DNA of 64,000 nt, from contig BGKB01000029.1 in NCBI GenBank assembly GCA_003116975.1, positions 434,001 through 498,000 of the forward strand, in the 5' to 3' direction. Of this stretch, positions 20,192 to 30,563 are shown piece after piece (within the stretch, counting starts at the first letter, position 1; every line of letters starts with the position of its first letter). The stretch is from Aurantiochytrium sp. KH105. Lineage: Eukaryota; Sar; Bigyra; Thraustochytrida; Thraustochytriidae. The notes under the pieces are model-generated. The model was given only the letters and a program-made list of their open reading frames with translations. It did no database searches and was not told where the DNA came from. A program made the position numbers and the translations under genes.

Positions 20192-23100
20192 CTAAGCATT
20201 GAAATCGTCATCTCCGTCATAATCTGACGCGTCTTTGTAATAATCTGACGCGTCTTCGTGATAATCTGACGCGTCTTCGTGATAATCTGACGCGTCTTCG
20301 TGATAATCTGACGCGTCTTCGTGGCCCTTTTTGTCGGGCGCGTCTTCTGTGCGAAGGAATACGTCTACGGCCGAAGCCAAAGGATAGAAGTAACTCTCCT
20401 GCGGGCGACCATCTTTGAGAGTGAATCGATAAGCAAATCCCCCATGGGGGCAGTGACGTCGGATCTCTGGTGCAAGAACTTTCTCGCCATGAAAGACAAA
20501 ACAGAACTCCAGCTTTTTCGCGTCCTCGGGCTGAAGACTTTGAATGGTAACCTTGTGCCAGCGCTTTTCAGCTTCAAGTTTTTCAACGGTCTTCTCGTTG
20601 AGCTTGAAAGGACCATTAAAGCTCAACGTCGTACCGACTGTCAGCGCGGAGGCCGAGACAAAATGCCGGTTCGCATCAAAATAGAGGAAGCCTCCATAAT
20701 GCAGGAAACGGCGCGTGGTGTCTTCGTAGCGCTGATGCTTGAACCAGTCGAGATTGGAAGCTTTTAGGTCGGTGAGCGGATTTGCCCAGCAAAAGTACCT
20801 TGCCTCTGGTGGAATGTGCCAGTAGCGCTCGAGAAGGCGCGACGCCTTAGTATCGGGCGTTCTGACAGAAATGGGCCAAATTTTGCTGATCGTACCGGTG
20901 AGGCGAAAGGTTTTCTCAGATCTTTCGGGCTGCGATGAAACCGAGCCAACAGTGACTTGAGTTGCCTGGGAAACATCCGTGCCTCTTCCCGATTTATCCG
21001 TCGCGTTCCCAGATTCGCCTGTTAGATAAACATCGTCAAAGTCGTCTGGACAGATGAATTCGTAAATGTTCCAGCGAAAGTCAATCTTGAGATTCAGACG
21101 GCGCGTTGACATGATATCGAATGATGGGAGCGCTAAGAATGGGGTTGACTTAGAGTCAGCAAGTGGCGCGTTGCGAAGCTCATTGAGCAGCGGCGCGACC
21201 TTTCTTGTAAACTTTACAATGAGATTTAATCCTGTACCCTTTACTCCACGCATTGCAGATAGAACTTGTTGTGCTCGATCTAAGATCACGTTGCAGCGTT
21301 CAAGCTCAGATGCGGTACCCGTGAGTTTCTCCCATTCTTGATACTCATGAAAGCTAAGCATCATTCTCGCACGCACACGACGCACAAAATCTACCAGCGC
21401 CACGACATGCGACAAGATCTTCGTGGATGCAGCGTGGTCACTTTGAAGAAGCCCCCCTACATTGTGCTCTTGCATCCACTTAAGCAACGACCTAATGCTC
21501 TCAATGGCTTTCAGAGTATTTTCGTCCAGGCTGTTCGCCACTTCAGCTCGGCAGCAGAGGGATAAAGGCGATCTGGGCGGCGCCAAAGCGCTGGCCTTGC
21601 GCTCGAGGGCCAAGAGCTGTTCTTTGAGCTGCTTCCCGTAGAACGGAAAAAGCTGGGACGGGTGGTCGATCTGTACTACTTCGACGTCAGGCATCATTGG
21701 CGAAGCGAAGAAAGCGTCAGCATCGCTCATCGGGACCTGTGTTTCACTGAGATGGACCGCTCTCAAAGAATGACAGGATTTCAGCAAGCAGTGAGCAGAT
21801 TCCAGCGAACGTACGCCTGAAAGGCGCAGCTCACGAAGAAAAGGTGTCTTCTTGGCCAGAGACTTGAGTGACGCGTCTTTGAATGTGGCAGCGCCCGCGA
21901 GGGAAAGCGTGCGAAGGTAAGGGTTGATATTCTTCGCAAAATCTTCCCACCCAGCAAATTCCTTGCCGAGTAGATTGCTCAGCTTGAGTGTTTCCAAGGA
22001 CGAGCATCGCTTCAAGAGCTCAATGAGAAGTCCTGTATCTTCGATCGATAGGAACTTGTACTCGCTGTCTTCCTCCTTGGCCAGTGTATCCTTGATTAAA
22101 AGATTCACATCGAGAGCGAGGAAGCGCAGCCCAGTGCAGTACTTGGCAATTTTTCTGAGAGATTCTCCATCCAGCGAAGGAAGATCATGCAGGCTGAGCC
22201 GCCACAAGTTCTTTCTCGAGCACTTTGCAATGTGGCGCACACCCCGACTCGTGACTTCGATGCAGCCATCAAGGACGACTGAACCGAGTGCGATACACCT
22301 GTTGGTCTTGAAATACTCGAGCCCCTCGTCCGTGATCTTCGTGCAAAAACTGAGGTTAAGGTTTTGCAAGTTCGGGCACATGCACGAGATGAGCTTGAGG
22401 ATGTCGTCGGTGATGCTGATGCAGTCTGTAAGTTCCACAGAGCGGATACTGCGAAACAGCGTCTTGCTGTCCATACGGCCAAAGAGAGGGTCCATGAGGA
22501 TGCTTGAAAGCCTGGAAGCATCGCCCTCTTCGGAGCCCATGCAACGTGTGGATGGGAACGATATTGCTGACGATACTTTCTTCAGCAAGGTCTGACCCTC
22601 GTCAAAAGGCTTGCCTTCGGAAAGGACATGAGAACTGATCTTTGAGCGAAAGTGGTGGTACGCGCTCCAAGAGGCGGCAAGAGAGCTCTTCCAGCTGAGC
22701 GAAACGCCAAATGTGAATGGGATCATGAAGATGTTTCTGAGCCAGCTCAAGCCCCACAGCAGAGCACGAGCGAATGAGTTCTGATTCGTTCGGCGATCGA
22801 ACTCGAAAAACTTTGTCAGCGCCTTGGAGACGAGTCTTTCGCCGTAGTAAAACTCAACCTGCACAGCGTCTCCAGATTTATCACCCTTGCTTTTTTCCAT
22901 TGCTCCGCGTATTTTATAGTCAATGTCGTTGTTTGGGTTGAACACGAGGTGGCGGACCAGAATCAAGTTGTGCAGGCCTGGAATGTCGCGAAGGAGAAAG
23001 ACAGCCTCGATGAGCTGGCGGAAGGCAGACAGCAGAGAGGTGAGCAGCGCAAGCCAGTACACAAACTCAAACTCGCCGCCCTGAAAGACGATGATGAAGA

Positions 23101-24541
23101 TGACTTCGACCACGATCTGCGGGATGTCCTGAATGAGAAGGACGATCGCGGTCCAGATCGACATATGGGCGGCCTTGTAGTCGGCCTTGGCCTGCGTAGA
23201 AATGGGGTCTTTGACGAAGCTTCCCACAGCGTCTCCGATAATGTTGTAGCTCAGAGATTCCTGGATCTTGAAGGACTCCTTGATGAAGTCGTTGAACCCG
23301 GAGTTGGGCTCAATGATGCCCAGCAGAACGCCGAAGACGTACATTCGACTTCGGTACGCGTCGTCCCAATCGACGAGCTTGTAGTCCCAAAGACCGATTG
23401 CGAGCCGCGCGGTGAATGTCAAGGTGAGGGCCGCGAGAGACACGTAGTACAATTAGCCGTAGTCGCCCGCAGCAAGGGGCATGAGCTGCGTGACGAGGAA
23501 GAACAAATCTGAGACGATATTGGTGACTTCCAAAATAGCGTCAAACGCCGATCCGTAGATGCGCAAGCGGCGTCTCTTCTCGATCGTGTGCGGCAGCGTG
23601 TAGAGACGAGGTGTGGCATGCTTGAACCTCCTATCCAAGGTCTCTTTGAAGGTCGCGGGGAAGCTTTGAATTGCGTACCGGCAGAGATATGGGAAAAAGT
23701 TCCGGACCTTTTGCGCGACGCTGTTGCACGTGCTCGCTGCTGTGGATGATGAATTCGTTCCTCTCATCCTCGTCTCCGCTTCACGTTCCCGGACACGAGC
23801 ATCTTCCAGAATAGATACGTGTTTGCTTCTGTAGCACTCACGCAAGAACTCCATCTTGTTGATCATCTTGGAAATGATGTGAAGAAAGTCTTCCACATCG
23901 CTGAGGAGCACCTCGGTCATACGACTGTCAATGAAACGTACGCGGTCCTTTTGAGGGTGATCATTCTGTGAACTATGGCTCTCGAAGCATTCGTGGTCAC
24001 TGCTGTCGCTGACATAGTGATCAAGGTTTGCGAGGCGCTAGCCCACATCAACGACCGCCTGGACGAGGGCGGGGTCGTAAAGAAAATCTCCGTCCTCGAT
24101 TGCCCTGACGTGGTCGTGAGTGAAGAATGGCTTGGCCTTGTCTTCAGCGGCCAATTTGCTCTTTTTCTTGGAGCCCGTGCCGCTGAAATTCGAAGCGATG
24201 GTGCTTCTTCGTCGCGCGGGACTTCCCGGAGTGACCGTGGCATCCTTCTTCTTTTGCTTTACGAGTCTGGTCGTGCCCGAAGGAAACGCGCCCTGACGCT
24301 GCACGAGGTCTTCCGCTTGACACTTACATTCGTCCTCCACGTCAACTAAGCTCTGTTTCACGCGGACTTCGTCCTCCCTCAGTTCGCCCATCGTTGTCTT
24401 TTCGTTCTCATTTGATCCGAGACATCCGAAGCAAGTCTTGAACGTATTCTCGTCGGCGTTCTTATCGACTGTGATGGCGACATGATCTTCATCCACGCTC
24501 GTGGTCGGCGCTACGCTGCAATCTTCCTTTCCACGAGGCAT
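20192..24541 (-). pseudogene. Paralogue C: LRR membrane protein with two stop codons
   Basis: Full-length family copy of 1,450 codons, nearly identical to D and E over long stretches, beginning MPRGKEDCSVAPTTSVDED. Two nonsense codons interrupt it: TAG at 24038-24040 (codon 168, where D and E have Gln in DVGQRLANLD) and TAA at 23453-23455 (codon 363, where they have Tyr in GDYGYLYYV). Each is one substitution from the sister copies. The frame is otherwise open from 24541 to 20192, so the loss is recent, or the codons are assembly errors. Membrane core about 330-537, LRRs 700-959, C-terminal module 1144-1392, then a tail of five 7-residue repeats. A rescue start at 23920 (MTEVLLSD) or use of the 3' part alone is conceivable but unsupported. 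Confidence 0.8.
20218..20322 (-). repeat. 21-bp coding minisatellite in the tail of C
   Basis: Five copies of a 21-base unit encode a DASDYHE heptad at the acidic C-terminal tail. The three central copies are almost perfect. Tails of D (about 26157-26245) and E (about 32575-32690) have the same unit, more degenerate and of different copy number. Confidence 0.9.
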
Positions 24542-24575
24542 GGTGCCCGCCTGTCCGCTCGCTCCTTGAGACCCG

Positions 24576-24733
24576 TGTCTGTCTGTGTCTGTCTGTGTGT
24601 CTGTGTGTCTGTCTGGCTGTCTGGTTCTTCGTCTCGCCTCGCCGCCGCGACCGACCGCGACAGACCGCGACAGACCGCGACAGACCGCGACAGGCCGCGA
24701 CAGGCCGCGAGGCCGCGAGGCCGCTACAGACCG
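24576..24733. repeat. GTCT repeats followed by CAGACCGCGA decamers
   Basis: A GTCT/GTGT tract (24576-24624) is followed by about seven tandem 10-base units of CAGACCGCGA and its CAGGCCGCGA variant (about 24645-24733). The block begins about 35 bases upstream of the C start codon. E has a longer decamer array in the same place and D has none. Confidence 0.88.
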
Positions 24734-25656
24734 CGCGCTCGCCTCGCCTCGCTGCCGACGCCGCCGTCTGGGCTCGAGGCAGAGCAGCTTGCGCGCGATA
24801 AAGGTCTGCTGCCCCGCCTCGCGTGGCCTCGCGCCCTCTCCAAAGGCGCTTGTGCGCAAGGTCTACTGCAGTCAGTATTCTCCCTTGATCATTCCTCCAT
24901 ACTCACGAACGATGTCACGCGCGACACCCACAACTCACACTACTCTCTGTCCGTCAAGCGAGCGAGTTCCAGCTGGCTGGCCGCATACCTCCTGCACCCC
25001 CCCCCCCCCCTCTTTCGCAAAGAGCGCGCGCCGCGTGCCGTCCGCGCCGCGTGCCGTGTGCAGCCGGCCGCTCGCGCGCCAGGTGCGCGACGAGTGGCTC
25101 TGCTGCGCTCTGCAGCTGCAGCGCGCCGCAGCTGCTGTGCCGCGCGGGCGGTTCGGGCTGTGCTGCCAGACTGCTGGCGGCGGGCTCGCTCTCCGCGCGT
25201 GCCGCGCCAGCCTGCACGTGCCGCAGTCTCCTCCTCGTCTCGCTCCGCCTCTTCTCGTCGCGCCTCATCTCCTCGCCGGCGCTCTCTTCCGCTCCCGCCC
25301 GCCCCGGCCGCGAGCGGGCGGGCGGGCGGGTGGGCGCCATGGGCGGGCGTGGCATGGGCGGCAGAGGCATCATGATGGGTGGGCTGGCAGCGGCCGGTGG
25401 TGGTGGCTGTCCGGGACTCGGCCAGGGGTGTGCGCGTCCAGCGCGTGCAGGACGAGCAGCGGCGAGGAGCACGAAAGGACGGAGAACAAAGACAAGGAGC
25501 GTAATAAGAGGCGGCCAATGGCTGCGAACGTACCAGAAGAGAGCAGCAGGGCGACTCCCGCCATACTCGCGGTCGGCCGGGGCGGGACCGGAAGAAGACG
25601 AGCGGGCCGCAAGGTTGGCAGCAGGGCGGCACGGAGGCGAGCTAGAATGAATGAGT

Positions 25657-25658
25657 AA

Positions 25659-25722
<64 letters not shown>
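25657..25722. repeat. (GAAA)16 microsatellite
   Basis: About 16 near-perfect GAAA units lie in the 5' flank of C. The equivalent site upstream of D is degenerate (about 31640-31675), and upstream of E it is a longer compound tract. Confidence 0.93.
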
Positions 25723-25965
25723 AGCTTTACGGGCGAACCTCCAGATGCGCCATCTGGTGCTGGGCAAGGCGATTTTTTTCTCCGAAAGGGGGGGGGGGAG
25801 AAAGAGAACAGAATGAGAGGCACGCCTGCGAGTTTTCTCTGGGAGGAGAGGCCGTCGCAGACGGCTGCGGTTTGTGTCGGCTGTGGCCAGTCTTTAAGCG
25901 GCGCAGAAAGGGATACATTTACTGTGTCTCTTGACCTGTTTGTTCCAGACTAACATGACGTCACC

Positions 25966-26110
25966 CGCCTCCAGATGCTCGACCAGGGTTTCAAACGAAG
26001 TCGCGCCGCGCAGAGAAAGATAACGAATGGAAGGGCTGAAGTTGCCAACAGTTTTCCCAACTAGTTTTCGATGTTAAAGAAGGTGTATCGTTCCAACATG
26101 AGCCCCACTC
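25966..26110 (-). pseudogene. Relic LRR fragment 3' of paralogue D
   Basis: A piece of about 145 bases just beyond the D stop matches an internal LRR segment of F (about 39990-40128). On the minus strand one frame gives SPSIRYLSLRGATSF, against F's NPSIRYLSLHGATSF. It has no start and no flanking LRRs, so it is a fossil left by recombination, and it probably lies in the 3' UTR of D. Confidence 0.75.
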
Positions 26111-26132
26111 TCCCCCTTCTCGGGGATACGAC

Positions 26133-29100
26133 CTAAGCATGGAAACTGCCATCTCCGTGGTCATATGACGCGGACGCGTCTTCGTGATAATCTGACGCGT
26201 CTTCGTGGTCATATGACGTTTCTTCGTGGTCATCTGACGCGTCTCCGTGGCCCTTTTTGTCGGGCGCGTCTTCTCTGCGGAGAAACACGTCCACGGCCGA
26301 AGCCAAAGGATAGAAGTAACTCTCCTTCGGACGATTACGATCTTTGAGAGTGAATCGATAAGCAAATCCCCCATGGGGGCAGTGACGTCGGATCTCTGGT
26401 GCAAGAACTTTCTCACCATGAAAGACAAAACAGAACTCCAGCTTTTTCGCGTCCTCGGGCTGGAGACTTTGAATGGTAACGTCGTGCCAGCGATCTTCAG
26501 CCTCAAGTTTGTCCACGGTCTTCTTGTTGAGCTTGAAAGGACCATTAAAGCTCAACGTTGTACCGATAGTCAGCGCGGAGGCCGAGACAAAATGCCGGTT
26601 CGCATCGAAATAGAGGAAGCCTCCATAATACAAGAAACGGCGCGTTGTGTCTTCGTAGCGCTGATGCTTGAACCAGTCGAGATTGGAAGCTTTTAGGTCT
26701 GTGAGCGGATTTGCCCAGCAAAAGTACCTTGCCTCTGGTGGAATGTGCCAGTAGCGCTCGAGAAGGCGCGACGCTATTGTATCGGGCGTTCTGACAGTAA
26801 TGGGCCAGATTTTGCTAATCGTACCGGTGAGGCGAAAAGTCTTGACAGATTTTTTGGCCTGCGATGAAACCGTGCCAACAGAAAGTTGGGTTGTATGGGA
26901 AATATTCGTGCCTCTCCCGGATTCTCCCGCCGTGCTCCTGGATTCTCCCGCCAGATAAACATCGTCAAAGACGTCTGGACAGATGAACTCGTAAATGTTC
27001 CAGCGAAAGTCGATCTTGAGATTCAGACGGCGCGTGGACATGATATCGAATGACGGGAGCGATAGAAATGGCGTTTTCGTGATGTCAGCAAGTGGTGCAT
27101 TGTGAAGCCTTTGAAGCAGCGGCATGACCGTTCTTCGGAAATTTTTGACGCGATTCCATCTCTGACCCTCAGTAGCATCCACCGCATCGAGAATCGATTC
27201 AGCTCGCTCTACGATCTCGTTGCAGCGCTCAAGTTCAGGTTTTGTACCCGTGAGATCCTCCCATTCTTGATACTCATGACCGCTAAGCTTCCTCCTCGCG
27301 CGCACACGACGCACAAAGTCAACCAGCGCCACGACATGCGACAAGATCTTCGTGGATGCATCGTGGTTAGATTGAAGAAGTCCCGCTACATTGTGCTCTT
27401 GCATCCTCTCAAGCAACAAGCCAATGCTCTGAATGGCTTCCTTAGTATTTTCGTCCAGGCTTCTTTTCGCCACTTCAGCTCGGCAGCAGTGGGATAAACG
27501 CGATCTGGGCGGCGCCAAAGCGCTGTCGTCGTTGTCGAGCGCGACAAGCTGTTGTTTAAGCTGCTTCGTGTAGAACGGAAAAAGCTGGGACGGGTGGTCG
27601 ATCTGTACTACTTCGACGTCAGGCATCAATGGCGAAGCGAAGAGAGCGTCGGCGTCGCTCATTGGGACCTGTGTTTCACTGAGATGGACCGCTCTCAACG
27701 AACGACAGGAACTTAGCAAACACTTTGCAGATTCAAGCGAACGTACGCCTGAAAGACGCAGCTCACGAAGAAAAGGTGTGTTCTTGGTCAGAGACTTGAG
27801 TTCTGCCTCACGAAATTCTGCAGCCCCCGCGAGAGAAAGCGTGCGGACGTAAAGGTTGATATTCTCCGCAAAATCTTTCCATCCTGTAAAGTCCTTGCCG
27901 AGCACGTTGCTCAGCTTGAGTGTTTCCAAAGACGAGCAACGCTTCAAGAGCTCAGTGAGCAGTTCTCTGTCTGAATCTGTATTCTCGATCGATAGGAAAT
28001 TGGTTCTTCTACCAGTCTCCATGGCCCATGTTTCCTTGACCAAGAGATTCACATCGAGAGCGAGGAAACGCAGCCCAGTGCAGTACTTGGCAATATGCTT
28101 GAGTGAGTCTTTGTCCAGCAAAGGAAGATCACGCAGGCTAAGCCGCCACAAGTTCTTTCCCGAGCACTTTGCAATGTGGTACACACCCTGACTCGTGACT
28201 TCGATGCAGCCATCGAGGACGACTGAACCGAGTGCGATACACCTGTTGGCCTCGAAATACTCGAGCCCTTCGTCCGTGATCTTCGTGCAAAAACTAAGAT
28301 TAAGGTTTTGCAAGTTCGGGCACATGCACGAGATGAGCTTGAGGATGTCGTCGGTGATGCTGATGCAGTCTGTAAGCTCCACAGAGCGGATGCTACGAAA
28401 CAGCGTCTTGCTGTCCATACGGCCAAAGAGAGGGTCAATGAGGATGCTTGAAAGCCTGGAAGCGTCGCCGTCTTCGGAGCCCATACAAGGCGTAGATGGG
28501 CACGATATTGCTGACGACAGTTTCTTCAACAACGTCTGACCCTCGTCAAAAGGCTTGCCTTCGGAAAGGACATGAGAACTGATCTTTGAGCGAAAGTGAT
28601 GGTACGCGCTCCAAGAGGCGGCAAGTGAGCTCTTCCAGCTGAGCGAAACGCCAAATGTGAACGGTAACATGAAGATGTTTCTGAGCCAGCTCAAGCCCCA
28701 CAGCAGGGCATGGGCGAATGAGTTCTGACTCGTTCGGCGATCGAACTTGAAAAACTTTGTCAGCGCCTTCGAGACGAGTTTCTTACCGTAGTAGAACTCA
28801 ACCTCCACATCATCTCCGGAGTCATCTTTGGAATCTACCTTGTCCTTGCTTCTTTCCATGGCTCCGCGAATTTTATAGTCAATGTCGTTGTTTGGGTCGA
28901 AGACGAGGTGGCGGACCAGAATCAAGTTGTGCAGACCTGGAATGTCGCGAAGGAGAAAGACAGCTTCGATGAGCTGGCGAAAGGCAGACAACAGAGAGGT
29001 GAGCAGCGCAAGCCAGTACACGAACTCAAACTCGCCGCCCTGAAAGACAATGATGAAGATGACTTCGACCACGATCTGCGGGATGTCTTGAATGAGAAGG

Positions 29101-30563
29101 ACGATCGCGGTCCAGATCGACATATGGGCGGCCTTGTAGTCGGCCTTGGCCTGCGTAGAAATGGGGTCCTTGACGAAGCTTCCCACAGCGTCTCCAATAA
29201 TGTTGTAGCTCAGAGATTCCTGGATCTTGAAGGACTCCTTGATGAAGTCGTTGAACCCGGAGTTGGGCTCAATGATGCCCAGCAGAACGCCGAAGACGTA
29301 CATTCGACTCCGGTGCGCGTCGTCCCAATCGACGAGCTTGTAGTCCCAAAGACCAATTGCAAACCGCGCAGTGAATGTCATGGTGAGGGCCGCGAGAGAC
29401 ACATAGTACAAGTAGCCGTAGTCGCCTGCAGCAAGAGGCATGAGCTGCGTGATAAGAAAGAACAAATCCGAGACGATATTGGTGACCTCCAAAATAGCGT
29501 CAAACGCCGATCCGTAAATGCGCAAGCGGCGTCTCTTTTCGATCGTGTGCGGCAGCGTGTAGAGACGGGGTGTGGCATGCTTGAATTTCCTATCCAAAGT
29601 ATCTTTGAAGGTCGCGGGGAAACTTTGAACAGCATACCAGCGGAGATATGGGAAAAAGTTCCGGACCTTTTGCGCGACGCTGTAGCACGTGCTCGTTGCT
29701 GTGGGCGAACTCGTGCTTTTCATCCTCTTCGCCGCTTCACGTTCTCGGACGCGAGCATCTTCGAGGATGGATACGTGTTTGCTTCTGTAGCACTCACGCA
29801 AGAACTCCATCTTGTTGATCATCTTGGAAATGATGTGAAGGAAGTCCTCCACATCGCTGAGGAGCACCTCAGTCATACGACTGTCAATGAAACGCACGCG
29901 GTCCTGTTGAGGGTGATCATCCTGTGAATTGTAGCTCTCGAGAAATTTGTGGTCACTGCTGTCGCTGACATAGTGATCAAGATTTGCGAGGCGCTGGCCA
30001 ACGTCAACGACCGCCTGGACGAGGGCGGGGTCGTAAAGAAAATCTCCGTCCTCGATTGCCCTGACGTGATCGTGAGTGAAGAATGGCTTGGCCTTCTCCT
30101 CAGCGGCCAATTTGCTCTTTTTCTTGGAGCCCATGCCGCTGAAATTCGAAGCGATGGTGCTTCTTCGTCGCGCGGGACTTCCCGGAGTGACCGTGGCATC
30201 CTTCTTCTTTTGCTTTACGAGTCTGGTTGTGCCCGAAGGAAACGCACCCTGACGTCGCACGAGCTTATCCGCTTCATGCTGACAATCACGCTCCACATCA
30301 ACTAAGCTCTGGTACACGTAGGCCTCGTCCTCCCTCAGTTCGCGCATCGTAATCTTTTCTTTCATTTTCTGTCTGAGACATCCAAAGAAAGTCTTGGACG
30401 TATTCTCGTCGTCGGTCTCCAAGCTACTGGTACCAATCGAGCTGTTCGAATGGTGGTCTCCCGCAATGGAAGGGCTGTCATTGTCATCGACCGTGATGGA
30501 GACATGATCTTCATCCACGCTCGTGGTCGGCGCTACGCTGCGATCCTCCTTCCTGCGAGGCAT
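26133..30563 (-). CDS. Paralogue D: membrane-anchored LRR protein
   Basis: Intact copy of 1,476 residues and the best reference for the C/D/E subgroup. It begins MPRRKEDRSVAPTTSVDED with an acidic N-terminus, then FFGC, the conserved FFTHDHVRAIEDGDFLYDP domain and a helical MTEVLLSDVEDFLH. The membrane core spans about 354-552 (VKDPISTQAKAD loop, IQDIPQIVVEVIF). A further hydrophobic segment lies at LLWGLSWLRNIFMLPF. LRRs run from about 724 to 986 (LNLSFCTKITDEGL, LDGCIEVTSQGV). The helical region has FVRRVRAR. The C-terminal module is at about 1177-1424, followed by a His/Asp/Ser tail of imperfect heptads. No signal peptide or intron is seen. Its 3' flank carries the LRR relic, unlike C and E. 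Confidence 0.92.
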   Translation of the reverse strand: MPRRKEDRSVAPTTSVDEDHVSITVDDNDSPSIAGDHHSNSSIGTSSLETDDENTSKTFFGCLRQKMKEKITMRELREDEAYVYQSLVDVERDCQHEADKLVRRQGAFPSGTTRLVKQKKKDATVTPGSPARRRSTIASNFSGMGSKKKSKLAAEEKAKPFFTHDHVRAIEDGDFLYDPALVQAVVDVGQRLANLDHYVSDSSDHKFLESYNSQDDHPQQDRVRFIDSRMTEVLLSDVEDFLHIISKMINKMEFLRECYRSKHVSILEDARVREREAAKRMKSTSSPTATSTCYSVAQKVRNFFPYLRWYAVQSFPATFKDTLDRKFKHATPRLYTLPHTIEKRRRLRIYGSAFDAILEVTNIVSDLFFLITQLMPLAAGDYGYLYYVSLAALTMTFTARFAIGLWDYKLVDWDDAHRSRMYVFGVLLGIIEPNSGFNDFIKESFKIQESLSYNIIGDAVGSFVKDPISTQAKADYKAAHMSIWTAIVLLIQDIPQIVVEVIFIIVFQGGEFEFVYWLALLTSLLSAFRQLIEAVFLLRDIPGLHNLILVRHLVFDPNNDIDYKIRGAMERSKDKVDSKDDSGDDVEVEFYYGKKLVSKALTKFFKFDRRTSQNSFAHALLWGLSWLRNIFMLPFTFGVSLSWKSSLAASWSAYHHFRSKISSHVLSEGKPFDEGQTLLKKLSSAISCPSTPCMGSEDGDASRLSSILIDPLFGRMDSKTLFRSIRSVELTDCISITDDILKLISCMCPNLQNLNLSFCTKITDEGLEYFEANRCIALGSVVLDGCIEVTSQGVYHIAKCSGKNLWRLSLRDLPLLDKDSLKHIAKYCTGLRFLALDVNLLVKETWAMETGRRTNFLSIENTDSDRELLTELLKRCSSLETLKLSNVLGKDFTGWKDFAENINLYVRTLSLAGAAEFREAELKSLTKNTPFLRELRLSGVRSLESAKCLLSSCRSLRAVHLSETQVPMSDADALFASPLMPDVEVVQIDHPSQLFPFYTKQLKQQLVALDNDDSALAPPRSRLSHCCRAEVAKRSLDENTKEAIQSIGLLLERMQEHNVAGLLQSNHDASTKILSHVVALVDFVRRVRARRKLSGHEYQEWEDLTGTKPELERCNEIVERAESILDAVDATEGQRWNRVKNFRRTVMPLLQRLHNAPLADITKTPFLSLPSFDIMSTRRLNLKIDFRWNIYEFICPDVFDDVYLAGESRSTAGESGRGTNISHTTQLSVGTVSSQAKKSVKTFRLTGTISKIWPITVRTPDTIASRLLERYWHIPPEARYFCWANPLTDLKASNLDWFKHQRYEDTTRRFLYYGGFLYFDANRHFVSASALTIGTTLSFNGPFKLNKKTVDKLEAEDRWHDVTIQSLQPEDAKKLEFCFVFHGEKVLAPEIRRHCPHGGFAYRFTLKDRNRPKESYFYPLASAVDVFLRREDAPDKKGHGDASDDHEETSYDHEDASDYHEDASASYDHGDGSFHA

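Larger units (their letters stand above)
24542..25960. promoter_or_regulatory. Duplicated GC-rich 5' flank of C
   Basis: The upstream region of C is repeated upstream of D (30564-31880) and E (36958-38310). Shared landmarks in order are GCTCGCTC repeats next to the ATG, CTCGAGGCAGAGCAG, GCGCGCCAGGTGCG, CTCATCTCCTCGCCGGCGCTC, GGCATCATGATG, and GCGTAATA.GCGGCCAATG. Being copied with each gene, it likely holds the core promoter and 5' UTR. Arg/Ala-rich frames through it are compositional artefacts. Confidence 0.6.

Noticed and set aside
24585-25658. Arg/Ala-rich open frames in the 5' flank of C, with similar ones upstream of D and E
   Set aside because: Overlapping frames are open on both strands at once, the content follows the GC-rich repeats, and the C, D and E versions do not keep one common frame.
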